A stretch of 64,000 nt of DNA, from assembly GCA_902702965.1 (NCBI GenBank), contig CACRXP010000883.1, forward strand, positions 123,121 through 187,120. The letters are read 5' to 3'. The position numbers and the translations under genes were made by a program. This document shows, piece after piece, positions 22,850 through 37,021 of this stretch (position 1 is the first letter of the stretch; each line of letters opens with the position of its first letter). The notes below the pieces were generated by a model. The model had not been told where the DNA came from. It was given only the letters and a program-made list of their open reading frames with translations, and did not search any database. This stretch comes from Spirometra erinaceieuropaei. Its lineage: Eukaryota > Platyhelminthes > Cestoda > Diphyllobothriidea > Diphyllobothriidae.

Positions 22850-25800
22850 TCCTGATCGCTGTTTGTTCAAGTTAGGTAATTCCGGCTTTTCTCAGTCAGA
22901 CGTCTTGGACAAGCGTTAATACTGCTCACGACACAGACAACATGGTTCATATGCGGTGAATAATGAGAGGCTTCCGTGGAAATTGAAAAGTGATACGTAT
23001 TTTTTCCAGATGGGAAATGCAAGAAGCGATTTAGGAGCACAAGTTGTGGTTCAAAATACAAAGTTATTGATAAGTGTCGCAAAACCCGAAACAGTCATCG
23101 ACTTCAAGCAAACAATTTAAGAAAAACTCAAGTTCTGTAAAAAACAACCGAAAAAATGAAATTTTGGGCGTTTTGTCAGAACCAAAGAAGCAAGTTTTTA
23201 TAGTATTGAAGATTAGTGAAAAAACCTATGTCAGTAAGTCATTTCACTGAGGGTAGTTTTCAGTTTTTGAAAATAATTTATGTAAAAATTGGAATGATAC
23301 TTCGTGAAGATTGAATTCGAATAATATTTTCAAGCTATCAGACTTACGATTAAATCTACGAAATTTTTCCATGACGCATAAATTTGTTGTCTACATTATG
23401 AAAAAACATGAACATGGTTAGCAAAAAATACTTTCACATGGTTGTAAATTCTTCTATGATGTCAACTTTGCTTCTTTTATGAAATAATTAAAATAAACCA
23501 ACGAGTTCCTTTTAATGAACGACGGACAGTAAATGCATTCTGAAGAAGGCACATTATGCTACTTCGATGAGAAATGTTGACTTATTAACATTCCAAATAT
23601 TTTTAAAGAATGATAAGACCCGGTAGCGTGTTGTCAGACAATATGCATTTATCCAAATTCCCTAATGACAACCAGCCGCTTGGGTTGTTAACGTAGAAGG
23701 GGTTTTATGATGTCACTCAGTCGCGTTACAAAGTTTACGCTCTGCATTAACTAACCGCTGACAGCGCGCATACCCAATGTCTTTTTATTCACTATCAAGT
23801 CGGGGGAGGTTTTGCTAATAACGTGCGCGAAATTTTTCCGTTCCTTTATAATTCTATTTCTGTTAGCATTCAATCCGGAAATCGAGTGGAAAGTGGTTTC
23901 CAGTTTATTTTTTGAAATCGCAAGCGCAGTTTTTGCCGGCATAAATGCCAAAACATTCGCTTTGGAGGCTTTTCAAAGATTTCAGTTTTACATTTGTCTA
24001 AGTATTTTAGACTATTTTTTGGACTAATCACAGAAAAAATAATTGTAATTTATCCGTCAGTGTAGATAACAATCATTTAATACTTTTGTACGGCATTCCT
24101 CTTGTGAAGATAGCAAAAGGAAAGTTGACTAAAATATAACGATGCTATAATTTGGAGTTTAAAATTTTCGTCTTTGCTCGACATACTAAATCAACAGGAA
24201 TTTGTGAAAGAATGCTGACTATTCAAAAACAAGTTTGGGTTGTTGGCAGAAAGATGAGTGGAATTCTTTCAAAAATGATCATAATAAGTATCTCCAACGT
24301 ATTAACACCCCTACAGACATTGATGTCTATGCAATTTATGCCGTTTGAAATAATTACTGTTTTACTTACAATAATCACGACCTAAACAGAAAACAATCTC
24401 ACTGTCAATGACAAGAAATCTTGACGGAGGCCCTAAATTTCGGCCAAAGACGGAATTTTGCCGGAGACTATACTGGTCGACGCATAAAATGTATTACTTT
24501 CAAAATGCGCCAGTTTAATTTGTATGAAATTTGGGCCATCCGTTTTAAAACGCCACCACTATCCTCTACAAGGGACACTGGGATGAAGTCCTCAATCTTT
24601 ACTATACACTTTTCATGAATCCTTTAAAAAGTTAGTGGGGGTGTTGATTTTCGCTTGCTGCGTGAGAGTACTTTCAACGTTCTTGCTTTAATTACTGGAC
24701 AGAAGATGAAGGTTTGATTTTGCTTTAGGATTTCGGCACGGGGCCGATCGCACGACAACGGGTAATATTACTTTGGGGTGTCTTATTAGCAAAAACTAGT
24801 AACAGTTTAGCTAACACCGAGGTCAGCCGGACCTAAAGCATTGTTTAAGAAAACCCTCATTTTGAAAAATAAAGTTGACCAAAACGACCGAAGAGACAGA
24901 AAGGTTATGCTAAACTCAGTCGTAATCGTCGCAACCGACCGCCTAAATAATGGCACTTGAGTTATTATGGCTAGCCACCTTGCTCTACAAAGGTTTGTCA
25001 AAAACAGCAGTTATATCTTAAAATGTCTGTAGTGCTATGTTTATTCGAGAGTTCGGATAGTTATAAAACTCAAGAACAGAAAACGTGCCACAATTACCGG
25101 GCAAATATTTGACCTACTGAGTGAAAACTTGATCTTTATACATATGATAAAACAGCCATTTTATCTTTATAGTTGAATTATGCTTAGTTTTCGTTTGGTT
25201 CGATCTCTGCCATTTAGAACACAAATATCTTTATTCGCTATCTCATGTTGATCATGGCAGTTGCCGACCGCCAAATATTAATTAAATTTGAAGACTTTCT
25301 TTTTCCATTAATATTTCTTTGGAATAAATAAAGGAATCAGTATTTTCTAATTGACAGTTAAACTAAAAGAGCAGTTGATCGTGCCCCAAATGAACCTTAA
25401 ATCTCTGTCGGCTATCCAGCAATGTATTTGTCCAAGGTTTATTTTTTTCCTAGAAAATCCAATTTGCAACTCTAGTTGTTTGATTGAATTTTAACAGGGG
25501 AGAACTTCTTCAAGCCCTGTGTAACGCCTTGGTCTCCACACAGAGGGCCATTTATCAGCAAGTCCAAATGAATTGCCTGGAAAAAGGTAGAAAGATTTAT
25601 TTGTTCGATAGCGTTTAAGTTGAAAGATAAATGTTTGAGAGCATTCCTTGTAAACGTTTACCTACAGGCTTGCATCGTTAACCATATGGTTATAAACCTG
25701 TTCGGTGGTCTATGGCAGGTGCTTTTTTTAATAAAGTCCCGCACTGAAATTGGTAAAATGCCGTTTCAGTGAATTCTCTGTACTCGCTCTGGGCAGTAGT

Positions 25801-28800
25801 TTTCGAATTAACTAAAATATGGCACAAACAGCAGAAAACGCAATTGACATTTATTTGTTTTCACGTCCCCCACTGGTCCGTTAAAGGGCTCGCAAAACCT
25901 TTTGGCACCTCGGCTTGCAAAAGATTAAAACAAGACTTTGCGCAGTCAAACCACCGCGCGGTTGTTAAGCGCGGGCCGCCACGAAGACGTCATTGTGACC
26001 TTATGTTCGCTTCACCGATTATCGCCAATCAAATAGTAGTCTTGTACCAGACTTTGCGAAAATGGTCATTAGGTTGGACAGAACTGTCCTGGGCAGATGA
26101 AGTAAGTGTGCACAAGCGTTGTATTTAAGAATTCGACGGATGACAGTATACAAGCTGACTGAATTCTAATAATTACTGACCGAGCATCACACCAAGACTG
26201 CACTATCATTCCCCTTATCTTAAATTTCTCATACATTAAGTCAAACCAGCCAGCCGACTCTACTCTAACATCGATTTAGTAGCGGTCATTTTACATAGCC
26301 AAAGTCAGGTGCTGAAAACCTTCAGGCAGTACCTTGTCCGTTAAGTGACCGTTTAAATATGCTAAGGTGTTTTTTACAGGACTTGCTTTCGTAGCTGCAC
26401 TTTCATTTTTTATGCATGTTTTAGCTTCTTTGTCTAAGATTTATACACTGGGGATTTTTCGTTGCTTATATGTTTGATTGCAGTCGAGCTTACATATCTC
26501 ATTTTGATCTCAGTAGAAGTAGTCTATGCAGTCAAAAAGAATGCAAAATGTGAACGAAACGTCCGCGCGGAATTTCTCTTGGCGAGTTGATTTCGCGTCC
26601 GTGATTGGTGGAGATAACCCTTGGTCATATTAGGAATGGTTGGTGCCTAACAGATGTCTGCGAGTGCGGCTACGACCTAACTAACCTAGCAGATCTTGCG
26701 ACAGCGATATAGTCCTCATAAGTGAATACGAAGTAATTGCACTTATCTATGGTTAGGCAAAGTCCGACCTAGACACTTGTCTCTCAACAAAATGCAATTT
26801 GGAACAAAAATTTATTCTTTAATGTCTCACTGCCTTTCGACTGTTGAGGTGTGAAGACATTTTAGGAGAAACAGAGTACTGGGTACGTGCAGTTACTGCA
26901 TCTTTCTCACACCGCAATATTTTCCTCATGCACAGGAACCCTGCCAGTTAACGCGTCTAGTCTTTTAAAATTTTGAGATGGAATTGTACACAATTATGCC
27001 ATTTATTTTTAAACCAAAAGACTCTGTTTTAGAAATATTGCAAAGTATCAAAAGAGGAAAATATTCGGATGCAGTATATAGATATCTGAATTTACTTCTA
27101 GGCTAAATAAATTAATGTTTTGAATTGTCTCGGTTTATACAGTTTTCAGGATACGCAATATTTTGAGTAAACGAGTTGGACGTGGTCCCTCGTCTTGAGT
27201 TTTAAATAGTGTATTCTTTTACAGACGTGTAAACTGTACTTCTATAAAAAAGAGGTTTATTTAATTGTTTGTCATTCGACTGAGTGAAATCATGTAAATA
27301 GGAATCGCACGCAGCCAACCATTTTGAGCGACTCCGATGACTTTTTTACATAAAAATACTACCTGATAAGCGTGTCTATCTTATGCATGAAAAAGGCCTT
27401 CAGTGCGATTCATGTGAAACGTTCAGTAGCCCGAAAACTGACTTATCTTATGATTAAGACAGTTACTAGATATTGGCTGCACAAACATTTAGGGCTCACC
27501 GGTAGCTTAGGCGTTAGAGCGCCGAATGTAGACGTGTAGGAATGGCAGTTAATTTGTATCTTGGGATGCCAAACGTCTGTAGAATAAGTAGTTTTCTTAT
27601 GCCTGTTTCTTTGTTTCCTTTCAGGCCTGTTAAAGTTAACTTATTTTTAGTCTGACTCGAATAGCATGAATGTTAGGCGACATGTTCAGCGAGATTTTTA
27701 CCGCAGCAAAAAATTTTAGAAAAGCGACTTCAATCCTTGAAATAAAATCTGTTTAAGAGTCTCAGTTAAAATCTTTCTTCGGTTCGTGGTTATTTTTATT
27801 CCCGCCCCTTACTGTTCAACTACACAAAACCGTTCTTACCAAAATTAAGTAGAAACCTGCAGTAACATAATGTCCGAAAAAATGATGCGGTATAAATAGG
27901 CAAGGAAACTTTTGCCTTACCCCACTGCTTTTTAAAATATTAATGATGCAAGTTGCTTTGCTAATTGTGTTAAGGAATTCAAAATTCTTGTCTCTTAATA
28001 ATGCTCTTTTAAGTAGCGTATGTGTGAGCACCAATCCTTCTTCAAATTTGACCGGGTCTATTCTTTGTGGAAAATGCCTTGCTTTTAATCGCAGTTAAAT
28101 TTGTGCATAGGGCTGCTGTAATTTCACTAAACCAACTGGTTGAATAATGTCTTTATAAACGTTAGTCGACGACCAAAGCCTCGCACGTCAATCGAGCTCC
28201 CTTAACTAGCAGATATATTTATCGTGGGATAGTTTTCGGAAAGTGTCGAGTAAATGCTATTAAAACATAAGTCATGCAAGTCCCTTCCAAGTCACCAGGT
28301 CTTATAAATGTGCTTACTGTATTTTGTGGAAGTGCCTGCAGATGAAACTTGATTTTCTGTGCCCAATACAGAGTCACATCCGTTGGATACGGCTTGGTAA
28401 TTTTGAAAACTACTTGGTTGTGCAAAACTATATATTTAAGACTTCATTTGTGTATACTCTCAAGTCTCCCAAATTTTGTAACAGATGTAATTCTAAGTAA
28501 CTTCAATAAAAGATATTTTAGGCGAAAAGATCGCGTCAAATTTGGAATAGAAAAAACTAACGTCACCATTTGCATAGCAAATGGACCTAGGCCTTTCTAT
28601 CTAGATTAGATATAAGTAATTAAAAGCTTTGTGACATATATTCGATTTCCAAACTGATGCTTTTTTGCTCAGAAGACTGGTTTCCGAAAAAAATGATATT
28701 GTGCACACGTTCAACAAAAATATGAAATGTTTATGTTAGTCAAATTTGCTCACACCCAAAATGCAGAAAATCATTCTTGATAATGTGAAAATCTTAGCCA

Positions 28801-31800
28801 GATTCATTGTTGATACCAATGATGGTCTAGACTGGTCCTAGCAAAATGTGCAAAAGACGTTTAAGAAAAAGATGATGATAAAAATAGATATAAAACGTTA
28901 GTGTGGGATATTTTTAATAACGCAAATGTGACCCAAACTACCTACCTCCTCCCAACTACACAGAAGACCGTAAAGGATAACTCACTTCCCTCGCTAGACA
29001 TGGCATCTTCTGGGTGTATGTCCTGCAGGTCTACAGGCATATTGCACATGCTTTGTCATTTTATTGAACGATGCGCATGACGTTTGTTCCTTCTTGCTGC
29101 TGCCTCCGCATCACCTTTCTTCTTACGCATCACTTGCTTCCGTGTAAGTCAGTGTCTTGACAAATGCACAGGAAACGGACAAAGTGAACTAGTAGAGAAT
29201 ATCCTATTTCACTACATCATTTCAAATTTTACCAAACATGGCATTTGCTCGAAAGCTTTGCGGGCTCTACAGCTGGTGATATGCAGGAATGTCTTTCAAA
29301 TGAAAAATTAATAGTTTTACTTTCGAGGGAGTCTGAAGCTTGTTTTTGCTTGGTATTTTTCAAATTTAGTGCTGACATGCGAAGACGGTCCGGTCGTTAT
29401 GTTACGGTTCTTGGCCTTATTTTTACTTCAATAACCATGTCCCAATTGGATCAGAACGTATTCTCACAGCCATTGGTACCAGGTTTTATGTACATGAATT
29501 TGACAACACGGCGGAATATAGGACGATTTCTGAAGACCGTGAATTCACATTCCTCGCAATCTATCATTTTCACCCGACCGACGAGTGGCAAAGATACAAC
29601 AACAGTGCGTTCGTTTTTCTTAATACCAAGCGTGTCAGCGACAGATCCTGACGCAATCTGCCCACGTAGGTTTATCGATTTTTGCCCTTCATTTTAAAGA
29701 AAATGTTTACATCTTTTGTATTGTGATGACAATACTTCAGGCACCTTTATATAATGTTTACAAAGATCAAGACCTGAAAAGAACTTGACTTCATATACCA
29801 TGCCGTTTCGGGAAAACTGAGTCATAGTTTGTACCAAAACACATCTTTGTCCTAAAACGTCCAATTCAAAATAATATTAGACTCAACGGCCACTGCTGTA
29901 TACATATGCTGAACCGTGTCATTAGTAAATTCACTTGCCTCCTCAAGAGCTACGCGAATCATATTCCTGAGTTGTTTTTTATGGATGTTTTCAAATTTAT
30001 TGGCTCACCTACAGTTTTAGTTAAATCAGTATGCCTTGACTTTGAGCTCGTTTGTGCTGTTTGTGGGCAACCGAATGCTCTATTTGAATCTTTCTCGTCT
30101 AAGTTTTTGAGAGCGTTACGTCATTCACCTAGAATGGGAGACCAAATTTATATTCTATTACAAAAACGCAAAAACGTTTCGAAGTTTGATATCTGTTTCG
30201 AATTTCGGTTGCAATTGCATTCACAGGAATGGAGTATTAATTCGGGATCCTCTTTATTTATTTTGAACAAATAATTCAAAGAAAGCTTTTATACATCAAA
30301 CTAACTTACTGCATTAGTCGAGAAATTTTTTGCGACCAAAGTTTCTACGCCGTCTTTGTTTTGCATAAAGTTCATCAAATCGCTTGCGTGGAGTGTCGCT
30401 CTGATCTTGAGAATTACTGCCATGATCCCTTCAATCGAAGTCTACTTACGTTCAATCAAATAAGAACAAGGCTTTGTGATGGATACTGCGTGAAATGGAT
30501 ACGAGCATCACCAAATAAAAAGCGTACGTCTATTACATAATGTTTGCACTGGAGAAGAACCCTCTAAACCTCTTTAATAGGAAAATATCCTGTTAAATGT
30601 CTTTGACGTTTTCAGATTTATGTTTTAATAGCCAACACGATCGACTTAAAGGATAACTTTTGGGCCATTTTTGAAATACGTTTCATATTTTCTAAGTCTC
30701 CCTTTTGCGCATTCATGCTGAGCAGTTACTTCGCAAAACTATTATTTGACCTTATTAGAAGGAAAAACGGCTGCGCAAAGTTTCAGTTTTGCGTTAATCG
30801 AAAAGAAATTTAGGACCACAATAAATAAAATTTTTTTCCGGGGATAAATTTCTGTTGCTTAGTCTACTTGTCAATATATATTTCGTCGATTTTTTAAATC
30901 AGCCCGATTTATTTAAAACATTTTAGAGGGAAACATCATTGTTCGAACATGTTCAAGCAATCTACGTATGAAATTTCAGATAAATCTGGTATGCTTCCAA
31001 GAATCGAAGGCAGGTGACCGCGTCCTTTGCTTCTGCAACCAGCCTAGGTGTAATTCTGGCGCAACCATAAAGCTCACCTCTTCCTGTTGTATTTTTTGTG
31101 TGATCTTACTGCCCATCATGGTGTTCGTTTTTCTGTCCTGATGGGCAGTTTCAAGGGAACCGCATTTAAATGGTTAACGTTAGGCATATCGAGCTCTCAT
31201 ATAAGATTTACTTTATATTTCGAGCTCCCAGTGCCGTCATTTGTTTACAAAAAGAAAGGTTGTGCAATCCCCGAACATACATTAAAGTGCCATCGTATGT
31301 TAAAGCCCTTCATACTGATTTATTTTTCTTTTGTGAATATTTTCTCTATTAGTTATCAGAAGAAAATGTATTTCCATACTCGGTCTTTTTTATTGAAGTT
31401 ATAAACATAGAGATCACAGGTTTATGTGCCAATGGCGTTTGAAATATCGGTAGCTACGCAGTTGAAATTACATGATGGCAATTGCCTTGTCCCTTGCTAA
31501 CGACCTTTGATTAGCTCTTGAATTGCATGTAACGCATAGTTGTAGTATTCGCAAGCATAAGATATACGTTACCGTTGATAATCTCGTCCCTACGAAAGGT
31601 GTATAATGAAGCTTTGGAGAAGGATTTCGCTGAAGAGTCTTCTATCTTCTCATTTCAATAGTATCTGCTAGACGATTTTGAGTTTTTATTACTAAAGACC
31701 AAGTTTTCTCGTAAGGGTTGGTTAGAAAAAACAAAAATTGGAAAAATATGATCCAGGTAATTCTTATCAGGTAATTTTTAGTCGCCGAGAGGTTTAAATT

Positions 31801-34800
31801 AAATGCTTCCTCAGTCGCTTAATAGGCAAACATAAATATCACTTGACCAAAAAATTGTTTGCAGGTAAAGTCAAGTTACATTAGATAAAATTGTTGCATT
31901 TTCCAAACTTTTAGGAAAGACAGGCATATTCGAAAAAACTCTCTTTTGCCCTGGAGCATATGGGTACGGAAAACGGAACAATTGCACATCTTAAAAAGGG
32001 TCTTTTTGTGGAATATGAAATGCCAAAAGCTGTCAAACCTCGAAAATGTCACCGAACTTTCAGTCCAATAGAAAATGGAGTTAAGAGATAACCCACTGGT
32101 TCGCGTATCTAACGAGGCAGGAGCACATATGCAAATGGGTTACTTTTTGCTGCAGACTTCCGTCGAAATATTACAGTCATATGTGATTCTGACAGTTTTG
32201 ATAATGGCTGTAAGGAAAAGGATCCAGTGAGAGAGAATCGTTTCTTCAGCGAGTAGGGAATGTAGAATCAGCACAGTAAAGCCCGCGTTCCAAGCGCATC
32301 TACGTGCGCTACGGGAGGTCATTAACAAAGCTGAATTAATGATTTAAGTGATCCTATGTGTATAAGCAGTTTATACGGAACCGATAACGCTGTAAATGAA
32401 GGTGCGTGACCATATCTTTTCATGCCGTTACAACGAAATAATATCATACCCCTAAATGATGGAATTTGTGGAACGTTTGAATGTTTAAAAGGAGTCATAA
32501 AATCTTTGATACTAGGTAATACGCATATGTTAGTTACTGTCCGGTGCAGTCTGTGGACGAAAAACTCTCAAGATATATTGAGCAGCCTTGCAAATAAGAT
32601 ACTTGAAAAGGAACAAATGCTCTTAAAACGATTGCGAAGAACGAATTTCTTATGAGTTTGCTAAGAAACAAGCTGATTATGAATCAAACACAGACATAAA
32701 AATTAGAGACATTACAACTTACGCATTTTCGCCAGGGAAGTTTGACTTGAGGTCACGTATTTAGGGCCGTCCTACCAAGTGGTATAAGAAAACTTGAGTC
32801 ATAGTTACCTCTACATTTCGTCGAAAATACGGTTAACCATATTGTTCTGGGCTGATAATTAAAAACCAGATGGCGTAAAGGACCAGATAGCACCAATATC
32901 TAGCCTATTTACTCACACGTTTGCTTTACATCTATAGCATATTATTTTTCCGCAATCCTTATGCCTTTCTGTAGTAAATAAAAATTTAAGCAGACACGTG
33001 ATATGGGTAGGTAAGACATAAATACCGCTACGGGTGTTTTAAACACACATTCAAAATATTCATAGAATTAGCATAATTTCAAAACCAACCGGCCACTGAT
33101 GTGCAGAGCTAAATAATGATTTGAGAAATTCAACAAATAGGTTAAAAATAAATACAAGGTGTCCTTATGGTTTTCGACGCTTTATAATTAATCATTGTTT
33201 TAACCTTGCATTTTTTGTTGGCGTATATAAACGCAGGACAAAGAATGACGACCGATACTAGGTAATCTGAGAAATACTGGTTCAACATATCTCTCTGTTT
33301 GTTCGGATCCGCAGAATAAAAAATCAGAGTTTATAGTGAAGATAAAAACACAATACTAAACCATTTAAACAGGACTTGTTCTAGAATAATTACCTTTTGT
33401 AGTAGCCTTCGCAGACAGAACAAATACCGTCAACCGGGGTAATGAGTTTTCACAGCAACAATCGAATCTTTATAAGAGGGCAGCTCTGTCATATACTAGT
33501 TCTAGACCTAGGGTCTTTTCGCGATGCTCTTGACCCAATTGTCTGCTGTATCTCGCCGTTTGCTGTCTTTAGTAAAGTCTGTTGTTTTGCATCTAACTCT
33601 GGATAAAAAATTTCTGTGCACGCTCAGGACAGCTGACGACTAGTTGACAAATGACTTTCACTGCGGTCGCTCGAACCATAAAAGTAGACTCTATGAAGTT
33701 AACTTAAAAGGATTCTATTGAGCAGAGGCCCTGAAAAAAAGATAAAATGCATCAAACAGATGAACTTTCAACGTAATTGCGCAGACTCTGTGGCCAGCAA
33801 GTGCTGACTAACATCCGTTTCCTTATACCAGACACATCGGCATGACTAATCAAGCGAGCAGTAATATTATTTTCACCTCATTACGCCTGTCCTCCCTATA
33901 TCGTTCTCACGAATCATGTTAGGATTTGTACAAATAAGCTGAGGCCGTACCGGTCTCAGTAGCGCCTACTTCGTTCACGTGCTAGGTTTTCTTCCAACAG
34001 CCCCCAAGAGCACGCCCTGAGATAGTAATTCTTTCAAAATCTGTCCATGTTAAATACTGCATATCAGTGTTCATACACGATATTATGTCGATAAAAGATA
34101 TTTCGATATAACGGGGTGACAACATTTTCATAGGACTTGTTGGCCTGAAGCGCAAATACCTCAAAAAGAGAGCTTATAGGAAACCTCAACAGATTATCCG
34201 GCTATTGCCTGGTTCCAGCAGTATTACGGGACGCTTTTGACAAAAAATGACGCCAGAAGATTTTACGGACCCAAGTCTTTGCATTATAGATTGAAATCGG
34301 TAAGCAATAATATTAAAAAGAAGGGGGACGCCCAATAGTAGAGTAATAGTGGCACACTAGTGTGCATTTAGTATTTTTTAGGTTAGTTCAACAGCAAAGA
34401 ATGCTAAGATTTAGCGGAACATATCACCAGTCAAGCATTGTGGTCCCATTGAAAAAATGCTGGGTAGATGGCACCATGACATTTGTTGCTTATTTAGAAC
34501 TGCCAATTCACTTTCGTTTGACCACTCCCGCTATTTTTGTCAATGGAAATTCAACGTATTATCATTTTACAATGTTATGATGTATGCTCCTGTTGTTTTT
34601 CGGCCAAATGAAGGCAAACTTGCTCGGAGAAAAGTTTACCCGATTTCTAATGGGACCGAGTACGAATCAAAACAGCTAGATGCTGACAGGTATTTTTGCA
34701 ACAAAAACAATTCCGTTTCCCTTAAATGTATTATCATACACTTTGTTAGTTTAGAATTAAGCAGAAATCATGACTTCGACATTTCTGCCATTCGTTTATC

Positions 34801-35216
34801 CGAAAATAGTAATGTAAACCTGAAATCTTTCTAGTGGATACATGAAAGACAATTGAGTTCGTAGGTCCATAACAGATATTGTATGCACCATTCTGTTTTT
34901 AATGCCGTGGAAGGTAGAAAACGCACTTAAGAAAAATCGTTCGCTGAAGCGAAATAATGCATAAGTCCTAAATAAGACACTACGAGTCATCTTAATTTCC
35001 GACAGTTTACGTGTTTTATTTCCAAAAAGGAATTATATCTAAAAACCCTTTCAAAATGAGAACAAATAGGGTAAAATGTCCGCTCTAAAATACGCACAGG
35101 TAAGAAAACCTCGAAAGATTTCAGATGTTCCGCAAATATTCCATCATACATTTGAAAAGTCAAGTGGACAAACAAGCATCTTCGGTGACTGTTCTTCAGG
35201 CCATGGAGCAATGAAA
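22850..35216. other. Long AT-rich stretch with no recognised gene
   Basis: About 12 kb without any family I can name. Open frames up to 150 codons occur (for example 29245-29697 plus), but their composition is that of AT-rich random sequence and no motif was seen. A short GC-rich hairpin-like word (ccgcgc...gcgcgg) lies at about 25951-25972. This could be intronic DNA of a large gene. Confidence 0.5.
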
Positions 35217-35750
35217 ATATACAAAATTAACAGTGTTTATAGGTGTTTTAAGGGCTTTTAAGTCAGTCACACTCATCTTACCAAGCAGCCTGCATGATGA
35301 GGTCGGCGGATTTCAGTCTTCAAGGCTAGCGGATAGTTATTCGATAAGAATCAAGGGATCGATGCCAAGGAAGCATTCCGGATTGTCTACCAGGCACTAA
35401 CAAGCTTCTCTTAAGAGCCTACGCGAACGGGTGCTGGCAACGGCTGAGACAGTGGTCATACGTCTAGCGAATCCATTGCTGTGTTGTCAGAAAACGCTGA
35501 TACAAGCGCTCTCTTTACCGTTGCCAACGCCAACCTCAAGTGATGTCGACATGCCGTCTCAAATCCCTAATTGCAATGATAGTACCTCCGTTTACTCAAT
35601 CTGAGACCTCATTCAAAGACTTTGTCACCTCCACCTCTAGCTCCGAAGACCAAAACCCGCCGACCTCATCATGCGGGCGACATGGTAAGATGAGTGTGAA
35701 TGACTTAATAGCCCTTGAGACACCTATAAACACTGCTAATTTTATATATT
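35217..35750. mobile_element. Foldback element with about 113-bp inverted arms around a Penelope-like tail
   Basis: The left arm 35217-35329 (acaaaattaacagtgtttat...gtcttcaaggctag) is the reverse complement, with a modest number of differences, of 35637-35750 (ctagctccgaagac...cactgctaattttatat). Between the arms are about 300 bases, of which about 35345-35560 code on the plus strand for the end of a Penelope-like protein. Penelope-like elements are known to be flanked by direct or inverted terminal copies of their own sequence, so the arms may be such terminal repeats. Confidence 0.75.
35345..35560 (+). pseudogene. Penelope-like retroelement, extreme C-terminus
   Basis: The plus strand reads GIDAKEAFRIVYQA, the equivalent of DAREAFGVIYKV in the 12.6 kb relic and of the family's 'DxxxAFxVIYxV'. 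After a stop and frame change it reads RVLATAETVVIRLANPLLCC. This matches the family's 'ILATAEAxxIRLxNPxLCAQ', which carries the conserved glutamate of the GIY-YIG domain. No active site residues other than that glutamate remain. The sequence diverges strongly from the copy at 12.6 kb, so it is a separate family or an older insertion. Confidence 0.68.
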
Positions 35751-36044
35751 TTTTACTCCTCAGTGTAATTGTATTGGCCTGTCGAAGAATTACCGAAAAC
35801 GTATGTCTGTGAACTTGACATTTCAAACGTTGTTGTGTGGTTCGAGAAATAACTCAAGAATTCGGAAATTTTAATGCGTCAATGGTGACTTCTTGAAACA
35901 GGTTATGAGTGCTACGCTTTCCCTGATACCTATTTCTAGGCTTTTACACGTGAATATGCGTTAATGGATATTGCCACAACGTTGTATCTTGAGGAATTGT
36001 CTCCTAGATGAGATGGGCCAAGCGGTGTTGAGGGAAGTACTCCT

Positions 36045-37021
36045 TACAGTAAGTGGCTAAATCAAAAAATGTCGACCGAAATACCTAAATACGTTTTCGT
36101 TTCGAAAAGATTAAATAGGATTGTAAAACCAATTATCATACAACGTAATTCTACAATAATTCAATTACCTCAGGATGCCGGCATTAGAACGTACGTTTTT
36201 TCTGCTGCATGCGAAATCAAACTTTGTAAAAAATGACTATTTAAGAAGCATGCATTTTTCTCATTGATCTCCGATGCCCTTAAAAATTCACTTATATTTC
36301 GTGGAAAGCATGGATGAACATATCCAATCCCTTGATCAGTCTATAGAAGATTATGTCTTCTTTCAATTTATACTCCAAGGAAGGACATAATACGGCGTTT
36401 AAAAACGTTTCCAACTTCCAAATAAATTTGGAACCGATCTGCCGTCACACTTGCATTCAGGGTTTCCAAACTACAAGCCGTATACTTTCCGCGTACGAAA
36501 AACCGCACATTTCTCTACGGTATTAAGAGGAGACTATATGGGGTTCATGAAACTTAGCAGTGGAGTTGAGCCATATTGTTAACTTTACGAGCCACACAGG
36601 TAAATACGTTTTCTGGACAACAATTTCACGATATTAAAAAGTCTCACAATTTGAAAACTTTTTAAGACCGAATTATTCCATTTTTTGAACATAAATTTGA
36701 AGGAAGACGTCGTTGTCTACTGCATGGATAAAAGAAGTAATATTTGTATGCGTGTTTTACATGAGATATAATGGACTTTTCAAGAGCATCAAGAATCAAT
36801 GAGAAAAGGAAATGCTAATTTAGTTGTCTTGTTTCAGTAGTAGTTTTTGCATGCAGTCGTGAAAAAGATCATCCAACAGCCGGCATCCTGAGTTAACTGA
36901 ATTATTATATAATTATGCTGCACGACGATTCGTTTTACAACCCCGCGTTATTAATCTTTTCGAAATGAAAACGCATTTAGGAATTTCGGCTGACATTCCA
37001 TGAGTTAGCTCACCTACAGTA
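36045..37021. mobile_element. Long-inverted-repeat element, copy 4 (uninterrupted, diverged)
   Basis: The left terminus is tacagtaagtggctaaatca at 36045 and the right terminus is tgagttagctcacctacagta, ending at 37021. Arms carry the family blocks 'caggatgccggcatt', 'aaaaaatgactatttaagaagcatgcatttttctcattgat' (seen in pieces) and the inverted 'gccggcatcctga'. Length is 977 bp, matching copy 1. It contains no coding capacity. Confidence 0.83.

Noticed and set aside
29245..29697. 150-codon plus-strand open frame
   Set aside because: No family motif. Frames of this order are near what chance allows in AT-rich DNA of this length. No splice or start context made it stand out.
32422..32655. Open frame with a possible acceptor and a lysine/leucine-rich end
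   Set aside because: No usable donor before the stop, no start context, and another frame fits the acceptor as well.
34362..34834. Two overlapping plus-strand open frames after a good pyrimidine tract at 34.36 kb
   Set aside because: The frames exclude each other, no family was recognised, and no phase-compatible neighbour exon was found.
35076..35261. Open frame with possible splice sites before the foldback element
   Set aside because: Its 3' part runs into the inverted arm of the foldback element, so the frame is partly repeat; evidence too weak.
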